64,000 nt of DNA, from positions 15,426,029-15,490,028 of the forward strand of contig OZ025267.1 in NCBI GenBank assembly GCA_964019165.1, read 5' to 3'. The stretch comes from Mastigias papua (taxonomy: Eukaryota > Cnidaria > Scyphozoa > Rhizostomeae > Mastigiidae). A program made the position numbers and the translations under genes. Positions 13,931-30,200 of this stretch are shown one piece after another; positions within the stretch are counted from its first letter, which is position 1, and the number at the start of each line of letters is the position of its first letter. The notes below the pieces were generated by a model. The model saw only the letters and a program-made list of their open reading frames with translations, was not told the origin of the DNA and did no database searches.

Positions 13931-15829
13931 AAAGTAAGGCTATAGCCTTGGTATTTTGGTGACAAACTACCAACGTTGGAATTGATTGATTTTGATTGAA
14001 CATTGACAAGTGATGAAAATAAGGCAGTGTAGGCCAAAAAGTAAAGCTATTGCCTTAGTATTTTGGTGAAGAATGACCAAATGTGAAATTGATTGATTTT
14101 GATTCAACATTTAAAAGTGATGAGAATGAGGCATTTTTGGCCAAAAAGTAAGGCTATAGCCGTGGTATTTTGGTGACATATGACCAAATCTGAAATTGAT
14201 TGATGTTGATTGAACATTGAAAAGTGATGAAGATGAGGCACTTTTGGCCAAAAAGTAAGACTATAGCCTTGGTAGTTTGGTGACAAATGACCAAATGTGA
14301 AATTGATTGATTTTGAGTGAACATTGACAAGTATTGAATCTGAGGCATTTCTGGCCAAACAGTAAGGCTATAGCCTTGGTATTTTGGTGAAAAACTACCA
14401 ACTTTGGAATTCATTGATTTTGATTGAACATTGACAAGTGATTAGAATGAGGCATGTTTGGCCAAAAAGTAAAGCTATAGCCTTCGTATTTTGCTGAAAC
14501 ATGACCAAATGTGAAATTGATTGATTTTGATTGGACATTGAAATGTGATGAAAATGAGGCACTTTTGGCCAAAAAGTAAGGCTATAGACTTGGTATTTTG
14601 GTGAAAAATGACCAAATTTGAAATTGATTGATTTTGATTGAACATTTAAAAGTGATTAGAATGAGACGTGTTTGGCCAAAAAGTAAGGCTATAGCCGTGG
14701 TATTTTGCTGAGCAATAACCAAATTTTAAATTGATTGATTTTGATTGACCATTGAAAAGTGATGAATATGGTGCATTGTTGGCCAAAACGTAAGGCTATA
14801 GACATGGTATTTTGGTGACAAATGACCAAATGTGAAATTGATTGATTTTGAGTGAACATTGACAAGTGATGAATATGAGGCATTTTTGGCCAAACAGTAA
14901 GGTAATAGCCTTCGTATTTTGCTGAAAAATGACCAAATTTGACATTGATTGATTTTGATTGAACATTGACAAGTGATTAGAATGAGGCATGTTTGGCCAA
15001 AAAGTAAAGCTATAGCCTTCGTAGTTTGCTGAAACATGACCAAATTTGAAATTGAGTGATTTTGAGTGAACATTGACAAGTGATGAATATGGTGCATTGT
15101 TGGCCAAAACGTAAGGCTATAGCCTTCGTATTTTGCTGAAACATGATCAAATTTGAAATTAATTGATGTTGATTGGACATTGAAAAGTGATGACAATAAG
15201 GCACGTTTGGCCAAAAAGTAAGGCTATAGCCTTCGTATTTTACTGAACAATAACCAAGTTTGAAATTGATTGATTTTCTTTGAACATTGACAAGTGATGC
15301 CTATGAGGCATTTTTGGCCAAAAAGTAAGGCTATAGCCTTCGTATTTTGGTGACACATGACCAAATTTGAAATTGATTGATTTTGATTGGACATTGACAA
15401 GTGATGACTATGAGGCACTTTTGGCCAAAAAGTAAGGCTATAGCCTTCGTATTTTGCTGAAACATGACCAAATTTGAAATTGATTGATTTTGATTGGACA
15501 TTGAAATGTGATTAGAATGAGGCACTTTTGGCCAGAAGGTAAGGCTATAGCCTTCGTATTTTGCTGAACAATAACCAAAGTTTAAATTGATTGATTTTGA
15601 TTGAACATTGAAAAGTGATTAGAATGAGGCATGTTTGGCCAAAACGTAAGGCTATAGCCTTGGTATTTTGCTGAACAATAACCAAATGTGAAATTGATTG
15701 AGTTTGATTGAACATTGACAAGTGATGAAAATGAGGCATTTTTGGCCAAAGAGTAAGGCTATAGCCTTGGTATATTGGTGAACAATGACCAAATGTGAAA
15801 TTGATTGATTTTGATTGAACATTGAAAAG

Positions 15830-18800
15830 TGATTAGAATGAGGCATGTTTGGCCAAAAAGTAAGGCTATAGCCTTGGTGATTTGCTGAACAATAACCAAA
15901 TTTGAAATTGATTGATTTTGATTGACCATTGAAAAGTGATGAATATGGTGCATTTTTGGCCAAAACGTAAGGCTATAGCCTTGGTATTTTGGTGAAAACT
16001 CACCACATTTGAAATTGATTGATTTTGAGTCAACATTGAAAAGTGATGAAAATGATGCATTTTTGGCCAAAACGTAAGGCTATAGCCTTGGTAGTTTGGT
16101 GAAAAATGACCAAATTTGAAATTGATTGATTTTGATTGAACATTGAAAAGTGATAAAAATGATGCATTATTGGCCAAAAAGTAAGGCTATAGCCTTGGTA
16201 TTTTGGTGAAAAACTACCAACTTTGGAATTGATTGATTTTGATTGAACATTGATAAGTGATGAATATGAGGCATTTTTGGCCAACCAGTAAGGCTAAATA
16301 AAGCCTTGGTATTTTGGTGAAACATGATCAAATTTGAGACTGATTGATCTTGATTGAACATTGAAAGGTGATTAGAATGAGGCATGTTTGGCCAAAAAGT
16401 AAGGCTATAGCCTTGGTATTTTGCTGAACAATAACCAAATGTGAAATTGATTGAGTGTGATTGAACATTGAAAAGTGATGAAAATGAGGCATGTTTGGCC
16501 AAAAAGTAAGGCTATAGCCTTGGTATATTGGTGAACAATGACCAACTTTGAAATTGATTGATTGTGATTGAACATTGAAAAGTGATGAGACTGAGGCACT
16601 TGTGGCCAAAAAGTAAGGCTATAGCCTTGGTATTTTGGTGAAAAACTACCAACTTTGGAATTGATTGATTTTGATTGAACATTGACAAGTGATGAAAATG
16701 AGGCATTTTTGGCCAAAAAGTAAGGCTATAGCCTTGGTATTTTGGTGAAAAACTACCAACTTTGGAATTGATTGATTTTGATTGAACATTGACAAGTGAT
16801 GAAAATGAGGCATTTTTGGCCAAAAAGTAAGGCTATAGCCTTGTTATTTTGGTGAAAAACTACCAACTTTGGAATTGATTGATTTTGATTGAACATTGAC
16901 AAGTGATGAATATGAGGCATTTTAGGCCAAACAGTAAGGCTATAGCCTTCGTATTTTGCTGAAACATGATCAAATTTGAAATTGATTGATTTTGATTGGA
17001 CATTGAAAAGTGATGACAATAAGGCACGTTTGGCCAAAAAGTAAGGCTATAGCCTTGGTATTTTGGTGATAAATGACCACATTTGAAATTAATTGATTTT
17101 GATTGAACATTGAGAAGTGATTAGAATGAGGCATTTTAGGCCAAAAAGTAAGGCTATAGCCTTGGTATTTTACTGAACAATAACCAAATTTGAATTTGAT
17201 TGATTTTGTTTGAACATTGACAAGTGATGACTATGAGGCATTGTTGGCCAAAAAGTAAGGCTATAGCCTTGGTATTTTGGTGAAAAATGACCAAATTTGA
17301 AATTGATTGATTTTGATTGGACATTGAAATGTGATTAGAATGAGGCACTTTTGGCCAAAAAGTAAGGCTATAGCCTTGGTATTTTGCTGAACATCTACCA
17401 ACTTTGGAATTGATTGATTTTGATTGAACATTGAGAAGTGATGAATATGAGGCATTTTTTGCGAAACAGTAAGGCTAAAGTCTTCGTATTTTGCTGAAAC
17501 ATGATAAAATTTGACATTGATTGATTTTGATTGGACATTGAAAAGTGATGAAAATGAGGCACCTTTGGCCAAAAAGTAAGGCTATAGCCTTCGTATTTTG
17601 CTGAAACATGATCAAATTTGAAATTGATTGATTTTGATTCGACATTGAAAGGTGATGACAATAAGGCACGTTTGGCCAAAAAGTAAGGCTATAGCCTTGG
17701 TATTTTACTGAACAATAACCAAATTTGAATTTGATTGATTTTGTTTGAACATTGACAAGTGATGACTATGAGGCATTGTTGGCCAAAAAGTAAGGCTATA
17801 GCCTTGGTATTTTGCTGAAATATGACCAAATTTGACATTGACTGATTTTGATTGGACAGTGAAAAGTGATGAAAATGATGCATTTTTGGCCAAAAAGTAA
17901 GGCTATAGCCTTGGTAGTTTGGTGAAACATGATTAAATTTGAAATTGATTAAATTTGATTGGACATTGAAATGTGATTAGAATGAGGCACTTTTGGCCAA
18001 AAGGCAAGGCTCTAGCCTTAGTACTTTGCTGAACAATAACCAAAGTTTAAATCGATTGATTTTGATTGACCATTGAAAAGTGATTAGAATGAGGCATGTT
18101 TGGCCAAAAAGTAAGGCTATAGCCTTGGTAATTTGCTGAACAATAACCAAATTTGAAATTGATTGATTTTGATTGACCATTGAAAAGTGATGAATATGGT
18201 GCATTTTTGGCCAAAACGTAAGGCTATAGCCTTGGTATTTTGGTGAAAACTCACCACATTTGAAATTGATTGATTTTGAGTCAACATTGAAAAGTGATGA
18301 AAATGATGCATTTTTGGCCAAAACGTAAGGCTATAGCCTTGGTAGTTTGGTGAAAAATGACCAAATTTGAAATTGATTGATTTTGATTGAACATTGAAAA
18401 GTGATAAAAATGATGCATTATTGGCCAAAAAGTAAGGCTATAGCCTTGGTATTTTGGTGAAAAACTACCAACTTTGGAATTGATTGATTTTGATTGAACA
18501 TTGATAAGTGATGAATATGAGGCATTTTTGGCCAACCAGTAAGGCTAAATAAAGCCTTGGTATTTTGGTGAAACATGATCAAATTTGAGACTGATTGATT
18601 TTGATTGAACATTGAAAGGTGATTAGAATGAGGCATGTTTGGCCAAAAAGTAAGGCTATAGCCTTGGTATTTTGCTGAACAATAACCAAATGTGAAATTG
18701 ATTGAGTGTGATTGAACATTGAAAAGTGATGAAAATGAGGCATGTTTGGCCAAAAAGTAAGGCTATAGCCTTGGTATATTGGTGAACAATGACCAACTTT

Positions 18801-19848
18801 GAAATTGATTGATTGTGATTGAACATTGAAAAGTGATGAGACTGAGGCACTTGTGGCCAAAAAGTAAGGCTATAGCCTTGGTATTTTGGTGAAAAACTAC
18901 CAACTTTGGAATTGATTGATTTTGATTGAACATTGACAAGTGATGAAAATGAGGCATTTTTGGCCAAAAAGTAAGGCTATAGCCTTGGTATTTTGGTGAA
19001 AAACTACCAACTTTGGAATTGATTGATTTTGATTGAACATTGACAAGTGATGAAAATGAGGCATTTTTGGCCAAAAAGTAAGGCTATAGCCTTGTTATTT
19101 TGGTGAAAAACTACCAACTTTGGAATTGATTGATTTTGATTGAACATTGACAAGTGATGAATATGAGGCATTTTAGGCCAAACAGTAAGGCTATAGCCTT
19201 CGTATTTTGCTGAAACATGATCAAATTTGAAATTGATTGATTTTGATTGGACATTGAAAAGTGATGACAATAAGGCACGTTTGGCCAAAAAGTAAGGCTA
19301 TAGCCTTGGTATTTTGGTGATAAATGACCACATTTGAAATTAATTGATTTTGATTGAACATTGAGAAGTGATTAGAATGAGGCATTTTAGGCCAAAAAGT
19401 AAGGCTATAGCCTTGGTATTTTACTGAACAATAACCAAATTTGAATTTGATTGATTTTGTTTGAACATTGACAAGTGATGACTATGAGGCATTGTTGGCC
19501 AAAAAGTAAGGCTATAGCCTTGGTATTTTGGTGAAAAATGACCAAATTTGAAATTGATTGATTTTGATTGGACATTGAAATGTGATTAGAATGAGGCACT
19601 TTTGGCCAAAAAGTAAGGCTATAGCCTTGGTATTTTGCTGAACATCTACCAACTTTGGAATTGATTGATTTTGATTGAACATTGAGAAGTGATGAATATG
19701 AGGCATTTTTTGCGAAACAGTAAGGCTAAAGTCTTCGTATTTTGCTGAAACATGATAAAATTTGACATTGATTGATTTTGATTGGACATTGAAAAGTGAT
19801 GAAAATGAGGCACTTTTGGCCAAAAAGTAAGGCTATAGCCTTCGTATT
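15830..19848. repeat. 2,251-bp tandem duplication within the satellite
   Basis: The segment of about 15,830-17,597 recurs at about 18,081-19,848 with an offset of 2,251 bp (21 monomers plus 4 bp) and only scattered differences. The 4-bp surplus is a diagnostic insertion in one monomer (GGCTAAATAAAGCC, at 16,290 and again at 18,541). The first part of the segment recurs once more from about 26,320, offset 8,240 bp, with the same insertion at 26,781; one monomer has been lost further along that third copy. Confidence 0.88.
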
Positions 19849-22800
19849 TTGCCGAACAATTACGAAATTTGAATTGATTGATTTTGATTGACCATTGAAA
19901 AGTGATGAATATGGTGCATTGTTGGCCAAAAAGTAAGGCTATAGCCTTGGCATTTTGGTGAAACATGACCAAATTTGAAATTGATTGATTTTGATTGGAC
20001 ATTGAAAAGTGATGAAAATAAGGCACGTTTGGCCAAAAAGTAAGGCTATAGCCTTGGTATTTTGGTGAAAAATGACCAAATTTGAAATTAATTGATTTTG
20101 ATTGAACATTGAAAAGTGATTAGAATGAGGCATGTTTGGCCAAAACGTAAGGCTATAGCCTTGGTATTTTGCTGAACATCTACCAACTTTGGAATTGATT
20201 GATTTTGATTGAACATTGACAAGTGATGAATATGAGGCATTTTTTGCGAAACAGTAAGGCTAAAGTCTTCGTATTTTGCTGAAACATGATAAAATTTGAC
20301 ATTGATTGATTTTGATTGGACATTGAAAAGTGATGAAAATGAGGCACTTTTGGCCAAAAAGTAAGGCTATAGCCTTGGTATTTTTGTGAAAACCTACCAA
20401 CTTTGGAATTGATTGATTTTGCTTGACCATTGACAAGTGATGAGAATGAGGCATTTTTGGCCAAAAAGTAAGGCTATAGCCTTGCTATTTTGGTGAAAAA
20501 CTACCAACTTTGGAATTGATTGATTTTGATTGAACATTGACAAGTGATGAAAATGAGGCATTTTTGGCCAAAAAGTAAGGCTATAGCCTTGGTATTTTGG
20601 TGAAAAACTACCAACTTTGGAATTCATTGATTTTGATTGAACATTGACAAGTGATGAATATGAGGCATTTTAGGCCAAACAGTAAGGCTATAGCCTTCGT
20701 AGTTTGCTGAAAAATGATCAAATTTGACATTGATTCATTTGATTGAACATTGAAAAGTGATGACAATAAGGCACGTTTGGCCAAAAAGTAAGGCTATAGC
20801 CTTGGTATTTTGGTGATAAATGACCAAATTTGAAATTAATTGATTTTGATTTAACATTGAAAAGTGATGAAAATGATGCATTTTTGGCCAAAAAGTAAGA
20901 CTATAGCCTTGGTATTTTGGTGACAAATGACCAAATTTGACAGTGATTGAGTTTGATTGAACATTGAAAAGTGATTAGAATGAGGCATGTTTGGCCAAAA
21001 CGTAAGGCTATAGCCTTGGTATTGTGCTGAAAAACTACCAACTTTGGAATTGATTGATTTTGATTGAACATTGACAAGTGATGAATGTGAGGCATTTTAG
21101 GCCAAACAGTAAGGCTATAGCCTTCGTATTTTGCTGAAACATGATCAAATTTGAAATTGATTGATTTTGATTCGACATTGAAAGGTGATGACAATAAGGC
21201 ACGTTTGGCCAAAAAGTAAGGCTATAGCCTTGGTATTTTGGTGAAAAACTACCAACTTTGGAATTGATTGATTTTGATTGAACATTGACAAGTGATGAAT
21301 ATGAGGTATTTTAGGCCAAGCAGTAAGGCTATAGCCTTCGTATTTTGCTGAAACATGATCAAATTTGAAATTGATTGATTTTGATTGGACATTGAAAAGT
21401 GATGAAAATAAGGCACGTTTCGCCAAAAAGTACGGCTATAGCCTTGATATTTTGGTGAAAAATGACCAAATTTGAAATTAATTGATTTTGATTGAACATT
21501 GAAATGTGATTAGAATGAGGCATGTTTGGCCAAAACGTAAGGCTATAGCCTTGGTATTGTGCTGAAAAACTACCAACTTTGGAATTGATTGATTTTGATT
21601 GAACATTGACAAGTGATGAATGTGAGGCATTTTTGGCCAAAAAGTAAGGCTAAAGCCTTCGTATTTTGCTGAAACATGATAAAATTTGAAATTGATTGAT
21701 TTTGATTGGACATTGAAAAGTGATGAAAATGAGGCACTTTTGGCCAAAAAGTAAGGCTATAGCCTTGGTATTTTTGTGAAAAACTACCAACTTTGGAATT
21801 GATTGATTTTGATTGAACATTGATAAGAGATGAAAATGAGGCATTTTTGGCCAAAAAGTAAGGCTATAGCCTTGGTATTGTGGTGAAAAACTACCAACTT
21901 TGGAATTGCTTGATTTTGATTGAACATTGACAAGTGATGAAAATGAGGCATTTTTGGCCAAACAGTAAGGCTATAGCCTTGGTATTTTGGTGAAAAACTA
22001 CCAACTTTGGAATTCATTGATTGTGATTGAACATTGACAAGTGATGAATATGAGGCATTTTAGGCCAAACAGTAAGGCCATAGCCTTCGTATTTTGCTGA
22101 AACATGATCAAATTTGAAATTGATTGACTTTGATTGGACATTGAAAAGTGATGACAATAAGGCACGTTTGGCCAAAAAGTAAGGCTATAGCCTTGATATT
22201 TTGGTGAAAAATGACCAAATTTGAAATTGATTGATTTTGATTTAACATTGAAAAGTGATGACAATGATGCATTGTTGGCCAAAACGTAAGGCTATTGCCT
22301 TGGTAGTTTGCTGAAAAATGATCAAATTTGAAATTGATTGATTTTGATTGGACATTGAAAAGTGATGACAATAAGGCACGTTTGGCCAAAAAGTAAGGCT
22401 ATAGCCTTGGTATTTTGGTAATAAATGACCAAATTTGAAATTAATTGATTTTGATTTAACATTGAAAAGTGATGAAAATGATGCATTTTTGGCCAAAAAG
22501 TAAGGCTATAGCCTTGGTATTTTGGTGAAAAACTACCAACTTTGGAATTGATTGATTTTGATTGAACATTGACAAGTGATGAAAGTGAGGCATTTTTGGC
22601 TAAAAAGTAAGGCTATAGCCTTGGTATTTTGGTGAAAAACTACCAACTTTGGAATTCATTGATTTTCATTGAACATTGACAAGTGATGAATATGAGGCAT
22701 TTTAGGCCAAACAGTTAGGCTATAGCCTTCGTAGTTTGCTGAAAAATGATCAAATTTGACATTGATTGATTTTGATTGAACATTGAAAAGTGATGACAAT

Positions 22801-25800
22801 AAGGCACGTTTGGCCAAAAAGTAAGGCTATAGCCTTGATATTTTGGTGATAAATGACCAAATTTGAAATTAATTGATTTTGATTTAACATTGAAAAGTGA
22901 TGAAAATGATGCATTTTTGGCCAAAAAGTAAGGCTATAGCCTTGGTATTTTGGTGACAAATGACCAAATTTGACAGTGATTGAGTTTGATTGAACATTGA
23001 AAAGTGATTAGAATGAGGCATGTTTGGCCAAAAAGTAAGGCTATAGCCTTGGTATTTTGCTGAACAATAACCAAAGTTTAAATTGATTGATTTTGATTGA
23101 CCATTGAAAAGTGATGAATATGGTGCATTGTTGGCCAAAAAGTAAGGCTATTGCCTTGGTATTTTGGTGAAAAATGACCAAATTTGAAATTGATTGATTT
23201 TGATTTAACATTGAAAAGTGATGAAAATGATGCATTTTTGGCCAAAAAGTAAGGCTATAGCCTTGCTATTTTGGTGAAAAACTACCAACTTTGGAATTGC
23301 TTGATTTTGATTGAACATTGACAAGTGATGAAAATGAGGCATTTTTGGCCAAAAAGTAAGGCTATAGCCTTGGTATTTTGGTGAAAAACTACCAACTTTG
23401 GAATTGATTGATTTTGATTGAACATTGACAAGTGATGAATATGAGGTATTTTAGGCCAAGCAGTAAGGCTATAGCCTTCGTATTTTGCTGAAACATGATC
23501 AAATTTGAAATTGATTGATTTTGATTGGACATTGAAAAGTGATGAAAATAAGGCACGTTTGGCCAAAAAGTACGGCTATAGCCTTGATATTTTGGTGAAA
23601 AATGACCAAATTTGAAATTAATTGATTTTGATTGAACATTGAAATGTGATTAGAATGAGGCATGTTTGGCCAAAACGTAAGGCTATAGCCTTGGTATTGT
23701 GCTGAAAAACTACCAACTTTGGAATTCATTGATTTTGATTGAACATTGACAAGTGATGAATATGAGGCATTTTAGGCCAAACAGTAAGGCTATATCCTTC
23801 GTATTTTGCTGAAACATGATCAAATTTGAAATTGTTTGATTTTGATTGGACATTGAAAGGTGATGACAATAAGGCACGTTTGGCCAAAAAGTAAGGCTAT
23901 AGCCTTGGTATTTTGGTGAAAAACTACCAACTTTGGAATTGATTGATTTTGATTGAACATTGACAAGTGATGAATATGAGGCATGTTTGGCCAAAAAGTA
24001 AGGCTATAGCCTTCGTATTTTGGTGAAACATGACCAAAGTTTAAATTGATTGATTTTGATTGACCATTGAAAAGTGATGAATATGGTGCATTGTTGGCCA
24101 AAACGTAAGGCTATTGCCTTCGTATTTTGCTGAAACATGACCAAATTTGAAATTGATTGATTTTGATTTAACATTGAAAAGTGATGACAATGATGCATTT
24201 TTGGCCAAAAAGTAAGGCTATAGCCTTGGTATTTTGGTGAAAAACTACCAACTTTGGAATGGATTGATTTTGATTGAACATTGACAAGTGATGAAAATGA
24301 GGCATTTTTGGCCAAAAAGTAAGGCTATAGCCTTGGTATTGTGCTGAAAAACTACCAACTTTGGAATTGATTGATTTTGATTGAACATTGACAAGTGATG
24401 AATATGAGGTATTTTAGGCCAAGCAGTAAGGCTATAGCCTTCGTATTTTGCTGAAACATGATCACATTTGAAATTGATTGATTTTGATTGGACATTGAAA
24501 AGTGATGAAAATAAGGCACGTTTGGCCAAAAAGTACGGCTATAGCCTTGATATTTTGGTGAAAAATGACCAAATTTGAAATTAATTGATTTTGATTGAAC
24601 ATTGAAATGTGATTAGAATGAGGCATGTTTGGCCAAAACGTAAGGCTATAGCCTTGGTATTGTGCTTAAAAACTACCAACTTTGGAATTGATTGATTTTG
24701 ATTGAACATTGACAAGTGATGAATATGAGGCATTTTTGGCCAACCAGTAAGGCTAAAGCCTTCGTATTTTGCTGAAACATGATAAAATTTGAAATTGATT
24801 GATTTTGATTGGACATTGAAAAGTGATGAAAATGAGGCACTTTTGGCCAAAAAGTAAGGCTATAGCCTTGGCATTTTTGTGAAAAACTACCAACTTTGGA
24901 ATTGATTGATTTTGATTGAACATTGATAAGAGATGAAAATGAGGCACTTTTGGCCAAAAAGTAAGGCTATAGCCTTGGTATTGTGGTGAAAAACTACCAA
25001 CTTTGGAATTGCTTGATTTTGATTGAACATTGACAAGTGATGAAAATGAGGCATTTTTGGCCAAAAAGTAAGGCTATAGCCTTGTTATTTTGGTGAAAAA
25101 CTACCAACTTTGGAATTGATTGATTTTGATTGAACATTGACAAGTGATGAATATGAGGCATTTTAGGCCAAACAGTTAGGCTATAGCCTTCGTAGTTTGC
25201 TGAAAAATGATCAAATTTGACATTGATTGATTTTGATTGAACATTGAAAAGTGATGACAATAAGGCACGTTTGGCCAAGAAGTAAGGCTATAGCCTTGGT
25301 ATTTTGGTGATAAATGACCAAATTTGAAATTAATTGATATTGATTTAACATTGAAAAGTGATGAAAATGATGCATTTTTGGCCAAAAAGTAAGGCTATAG
25401 CCTTGGTATTTTGGTGACAAATGACCAAATTTGACAGTGATTGAGTTTGATTGAACATTGAAAAGTGATTAGAATGAGGCATGTTTGGCCAAAAAGTAAG
25501 GCTATAGCCTTGGTATTTTGCTGAACAATAACCAAAGTTTAAATTGATTGATTTTGATTGACCATTGAAAAGTGATGAATATGGTGCATTGTTGGCCAAA
25601 AAGTAAGGCTATTGCCTTGGTATTTTGGTGAAAAACTACCAACTTTGGAATTGATTGATTTTGATTGAACATTGATAAGTGATGAAAATGAGGCACTTTT
25701 GGCCAAAAAGTAAGGCTATAGCCTTGGTATTGTGGTGAAAAACTACCAACTTTGGAATTGCTTGATTTTGATTGAACATTGACAAGTGATGAAAATGAGG

Positions 25801-27239
25801 CATTTTTGGCCAAACAGAAAGGCTATAGCCTTGGTATTTTGGTGAAAAACTACCAACTTTGGAATTGATTGATTTTGATTGAACATTGACAAGTGATGAA
25901 TATGAGGCATTTTAGGCCAAACAGTAAGGCTATAGCCTTCGTATTTTGCTGAAACATGATCAAATTTGAAATTGATTGATTTTGATTGGACATTGAAAAG
26001 TGATGAAAATGAGGCACTTTTGGCCAAAAAGTAAGTCTATAGCCTTGGTATTTTTGTGAAACACTACCAACTTTGGAATTGATTGATTTTGATTGAACAT
26101 TGACAAGTGATGAATATGAGGCATTTTAGGCCAAACAGTAAGGCTATAGCTTGGTATTTTGCTGAACAATAACCAAATGTGAAATTGATTGAGTTTGATT
26201 GAACATTGAAAAGTGATGAAAATGAGGCATTTTTGGCCAAAGAGTAAGGCTATAGCCTTGGTATATTGGTGAACAATGACCAAATGTGAAATTGATTGAT
26301 TTTGATTGAACATTGAAAAGTGATTAGAATGAGGCATGTTTGGCCAAAAAGTAAGGCTATAGCCTTGGTAATTTGCTGAACAATAACCAAATTTGAAATT
26401 GATTGATTTTGATTGACCATTGAGAAGTGATGAATATGGTGCATTTTTGGCCAAAACGTAAGGCTATAGCCTTGGTATTTTGGTGAAAACTCACCACATT
26501 TGAAATTGATTGATTTTGAGTCAACATTGAAAAGTGATGAAAATGATGCATTTTTGGCCAAAACGTAAGGCTATAGCCTTGGTAGTTTGGTGAAAAATGA
26601 CCAAATTTGAAATTGATTGATTTTGATTGAACATTGAAAAGTGATAAAAATGATGCATTATTGGCCAAAAAGTAAGGCTATAGCCTTGGTATTTTGATGA
26701 AAAACTACCAACTTTGGAATTGATTGATTTTGATTGAACATTGATAAGTGATGAATATGAGGCATTTTTGGCCAACCAGTAAGGCTAAATAAAGCCTTGG
26801 TATTTTGGTGAAACATGATCAAATTTGAGACTGATTGATTTTGATTGAACATTGAAAGGTGATTAGAATGAGGCATGTTTGGCCAAAAAGTAAGGCTATA
26901 GCCTTGGTATTTTGCTGAACAATAACCAAATGTGAAATTGATTGAGTGTGATTGAACATTGAAAAGTGATGAAAATGAGGCATGTTTGGCCAAAAAGTAA
27001 GGCTATAGCCTTGGTATATTGGTGAACAATGACCAATTTTGAAATTGATTGATTGTGATTGAACATTGAAAAGTGATGAGACTGAGGCACTTGAGGCCAA
27101 AAAGTAAGGCTATAGCCTTGGTATTTTGGTGAAAAACTACCAACTTTGGAATTGATTGATTTTGATTGAACATTGACAAGTGATGACAATGAGGCATTTT
27201 TGGCCAAAAAGTAAGGCTATAGCCTTGTTATTTTGGTGA

Positions 27240-30200
27240 AAAACTACCAACTTTGGAATTGATTGATTTTGATTGAACATTGACAAGTGATGAATATGAG
27301 GCATTTTAGGCCAAACAGTAAGGCTATAGCCTTCGTATTTTGCTGAAACATGATCAAATTTGAAATTGATTGATTTTGATTGGACATTGAAAAGTGATGA
27401 CAATAAGGCACGTTTGGCCAAAAAGTAAGGCTATACCCTTGGTATTTTGGTGATAAATGACCAAATTTGAAATTAATTGATTTTGATTGAACATTGAGAA
27501 GTGATTAGAATGAGGCATTTTCGGCCAAAAGGTAAGGCTATAGCCTTGGTATTTTACTGAACAATAACCAAATTTGAATTTGATTGATTTTGTTTGAACA
27601 TTGACAAGTGATGACTATGAGGCATTGTTGGCCAAAAAGTAAGGCTATAGCCTTGGTATTTTGCTGAAATATGACCAAATTTGACATTGACTGATTTTGA
27701 TTGGACAGTGAAAAGTGATGAAAATGATGCATTTTTGGCCAAAAAGTAAGGCTATAGCCTTGGTAGTTTGGTGAAACATGATTAAATTTGAAATTGATTA
27801 AATTTGATTGGACATTGAAATGTGATTAGAATGAGGCACTTTTGGCCAAAAGGCAAGGCTATAGCCTTAGTACTTTGCTGAACAATAACCAAAGTTTAAA
27901 TCGATTGATTTTGATTGACCATTGAAAAGTGATTAGAATGAGGCATGTTTGGCGAAAAAGTAAGGCTATAGCCTTGGTATTTTGGTGACAAATGACCACA
28001 TTTGAAAGTGATTGAGTATGATTGAACATTGAAAAGTGATTAGACTGAGGCATGTTTGGCCAAAAAGTAAGGCTATAGCCTTGGTATTTTGGTGAAAAAC
28101 TACCAACTTTGGAATTGATTGATTTTGATTGAACATTGACAAATGATGAAAATGAGGCATTTTTGGCCAAAAAGTAAGGCTATAGCCTTGGTATTTTGGT
28201 GAAACACTACCAACTTTGGAATTCATTGATTTTGATTGAACATTGACAAGTGATGAATATGAGGCATTTTAGGCCAAACAGTAAGGCTATAGCCTTCGTA
28301 TTTTGCTGAAACATGATCAAATTTGAAATTGATTGATTTTGATTGGACATTGAAAAGTGATGACAATAAGGCACGTTTGGCCAAAAAGTAAGGCTATAGC
28401 CTTGGTATTTTGGTGATAAATGACCACATTTGAAATTAATTGATTTTGATTGAACATTGAGAAGTGATTAGAATGAGGCATTTTAGGCCAAAAAGTAAGG
28501 CTATAGCCTTGGTATTTTACTGAACAATAACCAAATTTGAATTTGATTGATTTTGTTTGAACATTGACAAGTGATGACTATGAGGCATTGTTGGCCAAAA
28601 AGTAAGGCTAAAGCCTTCGTATTTTGCTGAAACATGATAAAATTTGAAATTGATTGATTTTGATTGGACATTGAAAAGTGATGAAAATGAGGCACTTTTG
28701 GCCAAAAAGTAAGGCTATAGCCTTGGTATTTTTGTGAAAAACTACCAACTTTGGAATTGATTGATTTTGATTGAACATTGATAAGAGATGAGACTGAGGC
28801 ACTTTTGGCCAAAAAGTAAGGCTATAGCCTTGGTATTGTGGTGAAAAACTACCAACTTTGGAATTGCTTGATTTTGATTGAACATTGACAAGTGATGAAA
28901 ATGAGGCATTTTTGGCCAAACAGTAAGGCTATAGTCTTGGTATTTTGGTGAAAAACTACCAACTTTGGAATTCATTGATTTTGATTGAACATTGACAAGT
29001 GATGAATATGAGGCATTTTAGGCCAAACAGTAAGGCTATAGCCTTCGTATTTTGCTGAAACATGATCAAATTTGAAATTGATTGATTTTGATTTAACATT
29101 GAAAAGTGATGACAATAAGGCACGTTCGGCCAAAAAGTAAGGCTATAGCCTTGATATTTTGGTGAAAAATGACCAAATTTGAAATTAATTGATTTTGATT
29201 GAACATTGAAAAGTGATTAGAATGAGGCATGTTTGGCCAAAACGTAAGGCTATAGCCTTGGTATTTTGCTGAAAAACTACCAACTTTGGAATTGATTGAT
29301 TTTGATTGAACATTGAGAAGTGATGAATATGAGGCATTTTAGGCCAAACAGTAAGGCTATAGCCTTCGTATTTTGCTGAAACATGATCAAATTTGAAATT
29401 GATTGATTTTGATTGGACATTGAAAAGTGATGACAATAAGGCACGTTTGGCCAAAAAGTAAGGCTATAGCCTTGATATTTTGGTGAAAAATGACCAAATT
29501 TGAAATTAATTGATTTTGATTGAACATTGACAAGTGATGAAAATGAGGCATTTTTGGCCAAAAAGTAAGGCTATAGCCTTGGTATTTTGGTGAAAAACTA
29601 CCAACTTTGGAATTGCTTGATTTTGATTGAACATTGACAAGTGATGAAAATGAGGCATTTTTGGCCAAAAAGTAAGGCTATAGCCTTCTTATTTTAGTGA
29701 AAAACTACCAACTTTGGAATTGATTGATTTTGATTGAACATTGACAAGTGATGAATATGAGGCATTTTAGGCCAAACAGTAAGGCTATAGCCTTCGTATT
29801 TTGCTGAAACATGATCAAATTTGAAATTGATTGATTTTGATTGGACATTGAAAAGTGATGACAATAAGGCACGTTTGGCCAAAAAGTAAGGCTATACCCT
29901 TGGTATTTTGGTGATAAATGACCAAATTTGAAATTAATTGATTTTGATTGAACATTGAGAAGTGATTAGAATGAGGCATTTTCGGCCAAAAGGTAAGGCT
30001 ATAGCCTTGGTATTTTACTGAACAATAACCAAATTTGAATTTGATTGATTTTGTTTGAACATTGACAAGTGATGACTATGAGGCATTGTTGGCCAAAAAG
30101 TAAGGCTATAGCCTTGGTATTTTGCTGAAATATGACCAAATTTGACATTGACTGATTTTGATTGGACAGTGAAAAGTGATGAAAATGATGCATTTTTGGC